64,000 bases of DNA, taken from positions 1 through 64,000 of the forward strand of contig JADJTX010000019.1 in NCBI GenBank assembly GCA_016710985.1, written 5' to 3'. The notes under the pieces are model-generated. The model was not told where the DNA came from. It saw only the letters and a program-made list of their open reading frames with translations, and did not search any database. This DNA is from Ignavibacteria bacterium. GTDB lineage: Bacteria; Bacteroidota; Ignavibacteria; Tepidaquicellales; Tepidaquicellaceae. Shown here piece by piece: positions 45,248-54,019 of the stretch (within the stretch, counting starts at the first letter, position 1; each line of letters begins with the position of its first letter). The position numbers and the translations under genes were made by a program.

Positions 45248-48200
45248 TAAATTGAATTTTTATATGGTATTGAAATGACAATTATTGTTCCCTTTGTCTT
45301 AGCTGATTCTATGACAAGTTCTCCTTTGTATAATTTAACTCTTTCTTCTATGCCAGTTAGTCCTAATCCGTCAATTCTGTTTTTCGAAATTCCCTTTCCG
45401 TTGTCCCATACTGTGATCGTTAATGTTCTGTTATCTTTGAGTATGTTCAATGATGCTTCTGTTGCCCCTGAATGTTTTATGATATTATTAGTGCATTCCT
45501 GAATTATCCTGAATATATTGATTCTTAATTCAACCGGCTGTATGTCATCTATGTTCTCAACTGCTTCAGTAAAGCTGATCCCCGTTGAGCCTGCAACATG
45601 CTTTACGACGGACTTTATCGCCTTGGTCAAGCCAAGCTTTTCAAGTATCTGAGGATGCAGATGATTTGAGATGGACCTTACATCGTTCAAAGTTTGTGAA
45701 GACAGCTCTGAAATTTCATTCAGTATTTTTTTCATTTCCGGATCGGCAATTCTTTTCATGCCTAACTCAGCTTTATTCTTTGTGATCAGAATGTCATGGG
45801 CTATCGAATCATGCAGCTCTTTTGAAATTCTTTTCCGCTCACTTTCTTCCCTGTCAATTAAGCTCTTTGAAAATTCTTCCTGCGCTTTTTTCTCCTGCTC
45901 GATCTTTGCGAGCTTCTGACGGTAAGTATATCCTGTCGCTCCGGCTACTGATAGAGCACCGAGGGACTTAAACCACCATGTTTTCCAGAATGGAGGCGTA
46001 ATCTTTATTTTAACCGAAGCGCCTTCTTCATTCCATATACCGTCATTATTTGAACCCCTGACTCTGAAAACGTAATCTCCGGGTTCGAGATTAGTGTATG
46101 TAGCAAACCTTCTTGTTCCGCTGTAAATCCATTCTTTATCGAAGCCTTCCATCATATATGCATATTGGTTCTTCAGCGGATTGTTGTAGATCAAAGCGGC
46201 AAACTCAAATGAAAAAACACTCTCGCGGTAAGACAGTACTATTTCTTTTGTTTCTGTTATGTTTAATTTTAAAAAAGAATTTGTCAGCGAATTCTTAACC
46301 GGATGATTAAAGATCTGAAAATCTGTTATTACAATTTCCGGAACGTATGGATTATCCTTGATCTCATTCGGTTTGAAATAATTAAATCCGTTCACGCCTC
46401 CGAAATATAACGTACCGTTCGAAGCTTTATAATAAGCGTATTCATTAAATTCATTGCTTTGCAGTCCGTCATCCGAATCAAAATTCCGGAATGTTTCTGC
46501 CATTGTGTCAAATTTTGATATTCCTTTGTTTGTACTGAGCCATAAAATTCCGGGCTCAGCTTCCACAATACCGTTTATGTCATTGTTCGGAAGCCCGCTT
46601 TTAATAGAATAATTATGAAATGAATCTTCGGTTTTATTATATTTATTCAGTCCGCCGTTCCTTGTCCCGATCCATAGATTTTTCCTGCTGTCTTCAGCTA
46701 TCACTGTAATATAGTTATCACTGATGCTTTTATTGTCCGGAGAATCTGCTCTGTATATTTTAACATCATTATTTTTTAAATTAATTTTTTTTAGTCCCTG
46801 ATTGATTGTTCCTGCCCAGAGAAAATTATTGGAATCTATAAGCATGCACTTCACAGAATCACTTATTCCGGATTGAGAGCTTTCCGGCATAAATGGGGTA
46901 AATTTATTTTCTGCTGTATCAAACACAAATATCCCTGAGCCGGTTGTCCCGACTAATAAATACCTGCTTTCCTTATCAGGAAAATTTATTATGCAGGATA
47001 CTTCATTATATTTTGAATCGGGTAATTTAAAATTTTGAAAGGTATCGTTCTTATAACAGTATCTGTTAATTCCTTCTGATGAGACTCCTATCCAGAGGTC
47101 GGATACTTTATCCAGTATACTGAAGACGGAGATTCCTTTTAAAGAATTTTCATTTTTTTTGTTATCTCTGAAATTTTCTGTATTGCCTTCTTTATTGCTG
47201 ATTCTGAAAAGTCCATCGCCATGAGTTCCGATCCATAAGTTATGAAAAACGTCTTCTGAAAATGCAGTGATCTTATCTGAAAATACTTTGCTCTTTTCAT
47301 CCAAGACTTCTTTGACATGATAAAACTTTTTTTGCTCGCAGTCAGCTCTGCATACGCCGCCAGCAAAAGTTCCGACCCAGGTTACATTGGAAGAGTCATT
47401 AAAAAGCTTTAATATCCTGTCATTGCTGACGGATGCATTGTCTGTTTTACTGAATCTGAAGTTTTGAAAATTACCATGCCTTCTGTCATAAAATAATATC
47501 CCGTTGTTCCTTGTACCTATCCATAAATTTTCATTCTTATCTTCAGTTATGCACTGGATCATACTTTCCCTTAATAATTCGCTGCCTTCTGTCAACTCCT
47601 CAAAGTCCGTAATTTTTTTTGATTTCAAATCAAAGGTCTTCAAACCTTTCCCGGTTGATATAAGCAGATTATTACGGCTGTCCTTATAAATGCTGTATAC
47701 TCTGTTCTGTATTTCACCGGCATCTTTTAAATCAGTTATTTTATAATTTTCAAAAACCATTTTCTTCTCATCAAAAATACTGATGCCTTTTTCTCTTGTA
47801 CCGATTCTGATAAGATCGTCTTCATCTATATAAAGACATAAAATTCTTTCACAGGGCAGTGAATTGGCTTCTTTAACATTCTCATTAAAGTGTTTAACTA
47901 TGCCTGAGGCGGTTTCATATTTGATCAGACCTTCGTATGTTCCGATCCATAAATTTCCCTTTGAGTCTTCTGCTATTGAAGTTATCTGCAAAGCAGGATG
48001 ATCGCTTTTGAGCTTATCTCTGATGTTAAAACAAGAGAAATTATCCTGCCTGTTGTTATAGGTTGAAATTGTATCTGCATAAGATGCTATCCACAGCTTT
48101 CCGCTTTTATCCGTATAAAGATCCTGAACGGAATTATATTTCAGGCTTGAAGGATCAAGCGGGTCATTCAGATATGTTCGTAAGTTATATCCGTCATACC

Positions 48201-48312
48201 TGTTTAATCCCTGTTGTGTGCCAAGCCAGATGAATCCTTTAGAATCCTGACTTATTGTTTCGACAACGCTCTGACTCAAGCCCTGTTCTAGAGATATTCT
48301 TTCAAACTTCAT
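45247..48312 (-). CDS. Propeller/Y_Y_Y sensor histidine kinase
   Basis: 1021 residues. Reg_prop repeats (FIWLGTQQGLNRYDGYNL, LWIGTRNGGLNKY) cover ~20-630, followed by Y_Y_Y (YAYMMEGFDKEWIYSGTRRF), one membrane segment (~780-798) and HisKA_3 with His834 (ELHDSIAHDIL). The HATPase_c domain has INIFRIIQECTNNIIKHSGA, WDNGKG and GLGLTGIEERV. The ATG is preceded by an in-frame stop and encodes no signal peptide. Its stop overlaps the start of its response regulator, so the pair is translationally coupled. Confidence 0.92.
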   Translation of the reverse strand: MKFERISLEQGLSQSVVETISQDSKGFIWLGTQQGLNRYDGYNLRTYLNDPLDPSSLKYNSVQDLYTDKSGKLWIASYADTISTYNNRQDNFSCFNIRDKLKSDHPALQITSIAEDSKGNLWIGTYEGLIKYETASGIVKHFNENVKEANSLPCERILCLYIDEDDLIRIGTREKGISIFDEKKMVFENYKITDLKDAGEIQNRVYSIYKDSRNNLLISTGKGLKTFDLKSKKITDFEELTEGSELLRESMIQCITEDKNENLWIGTRNNGILFYDRRHGNFQNFRFSKTDNASVSNDRILKLFNDSSNVTWVGTFAGGVCRADCEQKKFYHVKEVLDEKSKVFSDKITAFSEDVFHNLWIGTHGDGLFRISNKEGNTENFRDNKKNENSLKGISVFSILDKVSDLWIGVSSEGINRYCYKNDTFQNFKLPDSKYNEVSCIINFPDKESRYLLVGTTGSGIFVFDTAENKFTPFMPESSQSGISDSVKCMLIDSNNFLWAGTINQGLKKINLKNNDVKIYRADSPDNKSISDNYITVIAEDSRKNLWIGTRNGGLNKYNKTEDSFHNYSIKSGLPNNDINGIVEAEPGILWLSTNKGISKFDTMAETFRNFDSDDGLQSNEFNEYAYYKASNGTLYFGGVNGFNYFKPNEIKDNPYVPEIVITDFQIFNHPVKNSLTNSFLKLNITETKEIVLSYRESVFSFEFAALIYNNPLKNQYAYMMEGFDKEWIYSGTRRFATYTNLEPGDYVFRVRGSNNDGIWNEEGASVKIKITPPFWKTWWFKSLGALSVAGATGYTYRQKLAKIEQEKKAQEEFSKSLIDREESERKRISKELHDSIAHDILITKNKAELGMKRIADPEMKKILNEISELSSQTLNDVRSISNHLHPQILEKLGLTKAIKSVVKHVAGSTGISFTEAVENIDDIQPVELRINIFRIIQECTNNIIKHSGATEASLNILKDNRTLTITVWDNGKGISKNRIDGLGLTGIEERVKLYKGELVIESAKTKGTIIVISIPYKNSI

Positions 48313-48438
48313 ATTTTACTCTACTGAATCCAACGGCTGTTATTAAATTCTGTTAAAAATGATTTCTTAATTATGATTAAAAATAATTGAACATTTCAAT
48401 ACTGATATCTGAATCATATATTGGATTTTCAATCCCGG

Positions 48439-48990
48439 TTATTTTCCTTCACAGTTTTCAAGCTTATCAATCAGATTACTGTTAACTTTAATTAAATAAT
48501 TATTGATCATTTCCTGCTGGCTAATTAGTTTCCTCATTTTGATAAGTCCGTTTTGCTCAAAGTCCATCAGGTCTTCAAGTTCTTTTCCGGTCAGTGATTC
48601 CTTATTGTCTTTATGCATGAGATAAAAATTTAGTTGCTCTGTCTCTTTAGCTCTTATAAGTGATAAACAAATGCTTACCTGATTAAAAAATCTTAAACAG
48701 TTCCGGCTCAGGTTGTCAGTTGTAGATTGAGTAGTATCAAAGAATACATCTCCCTGAACTCCCAGACATTCAGCGCATAGATTAAAATCAACGTTGCATA
48801 AAATATCGGGATGTTGTGATAAGTAAACTTTAAGATCCTCACATGTCATGGAAGCTGTGTCAGATGGCGCAATTTTGTTACCTGTAACCTTAGTGAACAT
48901 TGAGTCGTTTTGAGAAAAAACTGTTACATTTGATGCTGCAAAAAATATTAACAGCAGCAGCACTCTCATCCGGATTTTCTTTGCATTCAT
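48439..48990 (-). CDS. Cys-rich secreted protein of unknown function
   Basis: 183 residues, with AAAGGAG before the start and a signal peptide (VLLLLIFFAASNVTVFSQ). Seven cysteines lie in the mature part (MTCEDLKVYL, ILCNVDFNLCAECLG, RNCLRFF, SICLSLI, ENCEGK), suggesting a disulfide-stabilised helical fold. I do not recognise a family. It lies between two kinase/regulator sets, upstream of the kinase at 45247 on the same strand, with a candidate operator ~230 bases upstream. A role linked to the sensor is possible but not shown. Confidence 0.65.
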   Translation of the reverse strand: MNAKKIRMRVLLLLIFFAASNVTVFSQNDSMFTKVTGNKIAPSDTASMTCEDLKVYLSQHPDILCNVDFNLCAECLGVQGDVFFDTTQSTTDNLSRNCLRFFNQVSICLSLIRAKETEQLNFYLMHKDNKESLTGKELEDLMDFEQNGLIKMRKLISQQEMINNYLIKVNSNLIDKLENCEGK

Positions 48991-49314
48991 TTTTTGTTCT
49001 CCTTTACACAGCTATTTCAGTCATACTGTTAATGGAATATCCTGAACAACTGTATTGTTTTAGTTTTATAATAATTAAAGAATTTTAAATATTAGTTGAA
49101 TCCCCTGAAGAGTTGTTCAATCAATTTAAATTTCATAAAAATAATTAAATTAACATTTAAAAAATGCAGTTTAATTACTAAGTCTTCTGCAAATATCATT
49201 ATTCATATTTACAGAATAAATGAGTGTAAACACTTATATTAAAATGACGGGTAATAACGGAAGGGTTTGTTAATGATTAGATTTGAAATTATTCTTGTGT
49301 ATAAAATTGAATAC
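48991..49314. other. Intergenic region upstream of the Cys-rich protein
   Basis: AT-rich. It holds the 15-base motif shared with 34616-34630 (at 49223-49237). No other feature is seen. Confidence 0.5.
49221..49237. promoter_or_regulatory. Candidate operator AGTGT-AA-ACACT
   Basis: AGTGTAAACACTTAT here is the same 15 bases as in the palindrome at 34613-34630. It lies upstream of the Cys-rich secreted protein and just past the response regulator that ends at 49315. Confidence 0.4.
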
Positions 49315-49974
49315 CTACAATAAACTCCTGTTTTTTATTGCGTACTTAATCAGGCTGTTTGATCCTGCAATCTTCAATTTATGACTAATATTCGTTCTGT
49401 GATTTTCGACTGTTTTGAAACTGATAAAAAGTTCGTCACCTATATCTTTGCTTGTTTTTCCTTCAGCTATAAGTTTCAGAACATTTAATTCTGTTTTTGT
49501 TAATTCCTTTAATTCAGGGTTATCATTTTCCAGTTTCTTCAATCTGTCTTTCCTGTTAACAAGAAAATTTGATACTGAAGGACTTATATAATAATTACCT
49601 TCTGCAACTTTTCGTATACATTCTTTAATTTCATTCACAGCACTATCCTTCAATATGTATCCGCTTATTCCCAGACTCATGGCTTTATCAAAAATATCTT
49701 CCGAGGCAAATACAGTTAAAAAAATTATCTTAATTTCGATCTTTAATTTATTCAGGGTTTTCAGAACCTGAATACCGGACATCTTTGGCATATCAATATC
49801 CAGCACTGCTATCATCGGCTTTAATCCGGTGATAAGCTCCATTGCAGCTTCACCATTTTCAGCTTCACCAATAATTTCTATCAAAGAGTCTTCTTCAATC
49901 AGCTTTCTTAACCCATTCCTGAAAATAGGATGGTCATCTGCTATGATGATCTTAATTGTTTTGTTTTCTGACAT
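49315..49974 (-). CDS. NarL/FixJ-family response regulator
   Basis: I start it at 49974 (MSENKTIKIIIADDHPIFRN) because the receiver domain begins there; a longer in-frame start at 50052 adds 26 unrelated residues. The 219-residue product has acid pocket Asp13-Asp14, phospho-Asp59 (AVLDIDMPKMSG), ILKDSA and a LuxR-type helix-turn-helix (KLIAEGKTSKDIGDELF, ENHRTNISHKL). It lies 120 bases downstream of the kinase that ends at 50095, its probable partner. It is highly similar to the regulator at 39320. Confidence 0.92.
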   Translation of the reverse strand: MSENKTIKIIIADDHPIFRNGLRKLIEEDSLIEIIGEAENGEAAMELITGLKPMIAVLDIDMPKMSGIQVLKTLNKLKIEIKIIFLTVFASEDIFDKAMSLGISGYILKDSAVNEIKECIRKVAEGNYYISPSVSNFLVNRKDRLKKLENDNPELKELTKTELNVLKLIAEGKTSKDIGDELFISFKTVENHRTNISHKLKIAGSNSLIKYAIKNRSLL

Positions 49975-50094
49975 GATAATTAATTTATTTTTTATTAGTA
50001 AACCGTCTGACCGTTTGATGAAATTAAAAAAGCGTTTTTGTGTTCTCTGCATTCATAGAACCAAAAAATTACTCAAACAAAGAGGTCTGATGGA

Positions 50095-52359
50095 TTACTT
50101 TATTTCAACCGGATTGTTTACAATCGGAACAGATATTCTAAGCACTGTCCCGCTATTCTCTTCCGATTCAACTTTAAATTCTCCCTTTAGTATTTTCACT
50201 CTCTCTGCTATTCCCGACAATCCAAATCCGTATTTACCTTCATCAGAAGATTTACGCGAATCTAATCCTATTCCATTATCCGAAATTGATATAATGATCT
50301 GATTCTCAAGCCGAACTACTTTTAATTCAGCTTCTGTTGCTTTGGAATGTTTAATGATATTATTTATAGCTTCCTGTATGACTCTGTATAAATTTATTTC
50401 ACCTTCCTTTGATATGACATCATCTACATTATCAACTTTAACACTAAATTCAATATGACTTGCCCTTGAAACATCATTGATAATTGATTCAATTGCTTCT
50501 GAAAATCCAAGGCGTTCGAGCTGATGAGGATGTAAGTTATATGAAATTCCTCTGACATCGTTTATTGTTTCTGATGACATATCGGAAATTTCATTCAATG
50601 CGTTTTTCAGATTTTCATTATCATCCGGATTTCTTAATGCGAGCAATGCTTTACTCTTTGTCAGTAAAATGTCATGTGCAATAGTATCGTGAAGCGAAGA
50701 TGCTATTCTCTTTCTTTCTTCTTCCTGAGATTCAATAAGTCTTCTTGAAAATTCTTCCTGAGCTGTCTTTTCTCTTCTAAGTTTATTAACCCGCTTTTTG
50801 TAACCGAATCCTGCAGTCAAAAATATTAACGCAGCCCCGCATGACTTAAACCACCACGTCTGCCACCAGGGAGGGATAATGATTAGTTTGACGGAAGCTC
50901 CTTCTTCATTCCACAATCCGTCGTTATTCGAACCTTTCACTTTGAAAGTATATTCTCCCGGGTCTAAGTTAGTATAGGTTACATTTCTTCTCGTCCCGCA
51001 GTAAACCCAGTCTTTGTCGAAACCTTCCATCATGTAAGCGTATTGATTCTTTGAAGGATTATTGTAGATCAATGCTGCGAATTCAAATGAGATGACGTTA
51101 TCTTTGTAGGATAAAGTTATATCTTTTGCAGCTGTAATATTTTTTTTAAGAAAAGGATTTTCGGGAGAGGGATTTACTGATTCGTTAAGGATTTGAAAAT
51201 CTGTTAAGACAATATTGGGAATGTAAGGATTGTCTTTTATTTCAGAGGGATTGAAATAAATTAAGCCATATTTGCTTCCAAAATATAAAGTCCCGTCTTT
51301 ATCTTTAACGCAAATACTTGAAGGACCATAGTTATAAAAACTTACATCATCATTTAATTTGTAGAGGACTGCTCTTTCTTTTTCCGGGTCAAACTTATAC
51401 AGACCTTCATTTGATCCAATCCAGAGAAATCTATTATTGTCTTCCAAAATGGATGAGCAATAACCGGTTAGTCCATTTTTTATACCATACCTTACAAATT
51501 TTTTTTTAGAATAGTCAAATTTGTTAATTCCTTCCGAACCAGTTCCAATCCATAAACTACCGTTACTGTCTTCAGTAATTGCAGTTACTTGATTATCACT
51601 AATACTATTGCTGTCATTTTTATCATTTTTATAAATTCTCAGGACATTTTCCTCAAAATTGTATTCAAATAATCCTTCAGTAAAAGTTCCAATCCATAGT
51701 ATTCCTTTTTTATCAATATGCAATGTATGTACATAAGAAGAATTTTTAAAACCATTCAACAAGTTACTATACTTTGTCTTCAAGTCAATAAATTTTTTTT
51801 CAATTAGGTCGAAAAAAACTATATTCCCTCCCGTTGAGCCAATTATAAGTTTATTTTCATGCAATACTGCATATTCAGAAAACATAGAATGACTGTAAAT
51901 TTTTAAAGACTGAGTATTTAGATTAAATTCAAAGATGCTTTTATTTGCTATATACCATACTGCGTCTCCAATCTTAAATATCGCTATGCACTTACTTCTT
52001 TCTATTAGTTTTTCTTTTTCCGGATTTGAGCTCTTTAGTTCTCTGCATTTGCTAAAAGCAATACATCCATACTTATCTTTTGCTAATTCATAAAAGGCTT
52101 CTTCACCCGGGGCACCAATCAGAATTACTCCGGTTGTATCAGTGAAAATAGAAGATACTATCTTATTGTTAGTACCTCTTTCATTTTGAAAAAAATCCGA
52201 TATTCTAAAAAAATTTCCAGATTCCAAATTACGTTTATAAATTCCATTTCCCCATGTCCCTATCCATAGTACATTTGATCTATCAACAAATAACCTATAT
52301 AACGATTCGTGAGGGAAGCCATTTGAAGATCTAAATTTATTACACTTTTTCTTTATCAA
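50095..52359 (-). CDS. Propeller/Y_Y_Y histidine kinase, C-terminal part (frameshifted gene 50095-53216)
   Basis: This 754-residue frame holds the later reg_prop repeats (LFVDRSNVLWIGTWGNGIY), Y_Y_Y (YAYMMEGFDKDWVYCGTRRN), a membrane segment, HisKA_3 (RIASSLHDTIAHDILLTKSK) and a complete HATPase_c domain (INLYRVIQEAINNIIKHSKA, SDNGIG, GFGLSGIAERVKIL). The kinase core is intact. The frame joins the previous piece through a one-base shift at ~52355 (DKEKV to CNKFRSSN). The core is nearly the same as that of the kinase at 54020-57207. Confidence 0.87.
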   Translation of the reverse strand: MIKKKCNKFRSSNGFPHESLYRLFVDRSNVLWIGTWGNGIYKRNLESGNFFRISDFFQNERGTNNKIVSSIFTDTTGVILIGAPGEEAFYELAKDKYGCIAFSKCRELKSSNPEKEKLIERSKCIAIFKIGDAVWYIANKSIFEFNLNTQSLKIYSHSMFSEYAVLHENKLIIGSTGGNIVFFDLIEKKFIDLKTKYSNLLNGFKNSSYVHTLHIDKKGILWIGTFTEGLFEYNFEENVLRIYKNDKNDSNSISDNQVTAITEDSNGSLWIGTGSEGINKFDYSKKKFVRYGIKNGLTGYCSSILEDNNRFLWIGSNEGLYKFDPEKERAVLYKLNDDVSFYNYGPSSICVKDKDGTLYFGSKYGLIYFNPSEIKDNPYIPNIVLTDFQILNESVNPSPENPFLKKNITAAKDITLSYKDNVISFEFAALIYNNPSKNQYAYMMEGFDKDWVYCGTRRNVTYTNLDPGEYTFKVKGSNNDGLWNEEGASVKLIIIPPWWQTWWFKSCGAALIFLTAGFGYKKRVNKLRREKTAQEEFSRRLIESQEEERKRIASSLHDTIAHDILLTKSKALLALRNPDDNENLKNALNEISDMSSETINDVRGISYNLHPHQLERLGFSEAIESIINDVSRASHIEFSVKVDNVDDVISKEGEINLYRVIQEAINNIIKHSKATEAELKVVRLENQIIISISDNGIGLDSRKSSDEGKYGFGLSGIAERVKILKGEFKVESEENSGTVLRISVPIVNNPVEIK

Positions 52360-53053
52360 ATTTAGCCAAGCCGGTCATTCCCTTTATATCCCAAGTAATT
52401 CCAATCCATAAATTGCTATTCATATCTTCATAAATAGTTTCGATGTCTCCACTATAATTTTTATCCCTCCACAAAGAAAATTTTTTGAAACTCCCTGACT
52501 CCCTGTTAAATAAGTTTAAATTATTTGCTCCAATCCAAATATCATTATTTTTGTCTTTAAAAATAAATGATATCCGATTACTCCCAATACAAGTCTGATT
52601 TACAGAATCATATGTGTAATTGATAAGAGTATTTTTCAATTTATCAAACACAAACAGACCGTAACCTTTTGTACCGATAATAATTATATTTTCATCAATT
52701 AGTTTTATGCAGGATATGTTCTTTAATGAAGTAAACTTTAAGTATTCATTTTGACTATGATCCCGGATTTTATTTTCTTTTCTGTCAAAAACTTTCATTC
52801 CATCCCTATCTGTACCTATTAATATATCTCCATTGCTGTCTTCTTCTAATGAGATAATATTATTGTAATCATTTAATTCACCGGAGTCCATACGTATGAA
52901 TTTTTCTTTTTCTCTGTTAAATTTTAAAAGTATACCGTTTTTGTCCTCCGACCCATAGAATTCCCTCCTTGTCCAAACAAAAAGAGTTAAAAGCAATTTG
53001 GGTAAAATCTTCCCCGTTTTCATATTTAGCTTTGCTAAATTTATACCCGTCAT
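52340..53053 (-). CDS. Middle part of the frameshifted kinase 50095-53216
   Basis: This frame carries reg_prop repeats (GDILIGTDRDGMKVFDRKEN, NDIWIGANNLNLFN, SNLWIGITWDIKGMTGLAKF). Its first ~35 residues are out-of-frame nonsense; real homology begins at SEDKNGILLKFN, where a one-base shift at ~52960 links it to the first piece. Confidence 0.78.
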   Translation of the reverse strand: MTGINLAKLNMKTGKILPKLLLTLFVWTRREFYGSEDKNGILLKFNREKEKFIRMDSGELNDYNNIISLEEDSNGDILIGTDRDGMKVFDRKENKIRDHSQNEYLKFTSLKNISCIKLIDENIIIIGTKGYGLFVFDKLKNTLINYTYDSVNQTCIGSNRISFIFKDKNNDIWIGANNLNLFNRESGSFKKFSLWRDKNYSGDIETIYEDMNSNLWIGITWDIKGMTGLAKFDKEKV

Positions 53054-53216
53054 ATTTAATTAATCCAAGAGCAGTAGCAAACCACAAAAATCCATCATTA
53101 TCCTGAATAATTGCAAATACATAATCAGAACTTCCAATGTCAAGACTCAATTTTTCAATTCTTTCATCATTTATATTATTCTGACATAGAGCTGTTACAG
53201 AATTAGTCATTTGCAT
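52917..53216 (-). CDS. N-terminal part of the frameshifted kinase 50095-53216
   Basis: The start is at 53216. The first propeller repeats are IIQDNDGFLWFATALGLIKY and FCLDKEGILWVG. No signal peptide precedes them (MQMTNSVTALCQNN). The frame runs into unrelated residues after ~52960. Confidence 0.75.
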   Translation of the reverse strand: MQMTNSVTALCQNNINDERIEKLSLDIGSSDYVFAIIQDNDGFLWFATALGLIKYDGYKFSKAKYENGEDFTQIAFNSFCLDKEGILWVGGQKRYTFKI

Positions 53217-53336
53217 AAATTTTTTAAGCTTACAAAATGTATTTTAAACATCTGATTTATCTAAATCTAAATTTAACAAATTTCAGGAATTAGATTTGGC
53301 TATTGTAATTCTTTTCATTCTATAATTCATATATGT

Positions 53337-53722
53337 TCAGATCTTAACGGGTATTAATATTTTTAATATTGCCCTCTCCCCTTTTCGATTCAATACTCAT
53401 TGTCCCCCCGAGAATCTTCACCCTCTCCGAAATCCCCGACAAACCCAGACTCCCCTTTTTAACATTATCTGCATCAAACCCCTTCCCGTTATCTGAGATC
53501 AAAATAGAAACCGATTCCTTATTATTTGTAATTTTAATTATCGCTTCCGATGAGTTTGAATGTTTAATAATGTTGCTGATGGCTTCCTGAATTATTCTAT
53601 ACACATGAACTTCATATTCTTCCGGAAAGAATTTATCAATGTCCTCTACTACCGGAATGATAATTACCTTTGCTGATTTCGATACTTTCTCAATCATTGA
53701 CCTTATCGCCTTACCTTCCCCT
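53337..53722 (-). pseudogene. Histidine kinase fragment (HATPase domain only)
   Basis: The readable part is GKAIRSMIEKVSKSAKV, then VHVYRIIQEAISNIIKHSNS (N-box), ISDNGKGFDADN and GLSGISERVKILGG. It lacks the sensor, HisKA_3 and phospho-His. The end is frameshifted: one frame stops at 53344, the other gives ILIPVKI and stops at 53337. The 5' border is a palindromic repeat at 53724, read in frame as SQTGVWEGGE. It is a relic of a fifth kinase in this block. Confidence 0.8.
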
Positions 53723-53723
53723 C

Positions 53724-53858
53724 CTTCCCAAACCCCAGTTTGGGAAGAGAAGAGTAGTCAATATCAACATTATCCACAATTTTAATTCTTCACATAAAAT
53801 CAAACAGTGCAATATCTGCTAAAGATAACTATGCCTTCCCAAACTGGGGTTTGGGAAG
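53724..53858. repeat. Two inverted copies of a 24-base palindromic repeat
   Basis: CTTCCCAAACCCCAGTTTGG... at 53724-53747 and its exact complement at 53835-53858. Each copy is itself an imperfect palindrome with CTTCCCAAAC and GTTTGGGAAG ends. They border the truncated kinase. The remaining DNA to 54019 shows no gene. Confidence 0.75.
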
Positions 53859-54019
53859 GAGAGAAAAATATTAACTCATAAAATTTTTAAAATAGATTTT
53901 ATTTATTTTCATTCAATGTAAAATTAATTATTCCAAAATTTCTTTTCAGTGTTGTCCAAACGAATTTAGAACATGTTACATTATTTAAAATTAGATATTT
54001 TTTGAACAATATATCTCCA

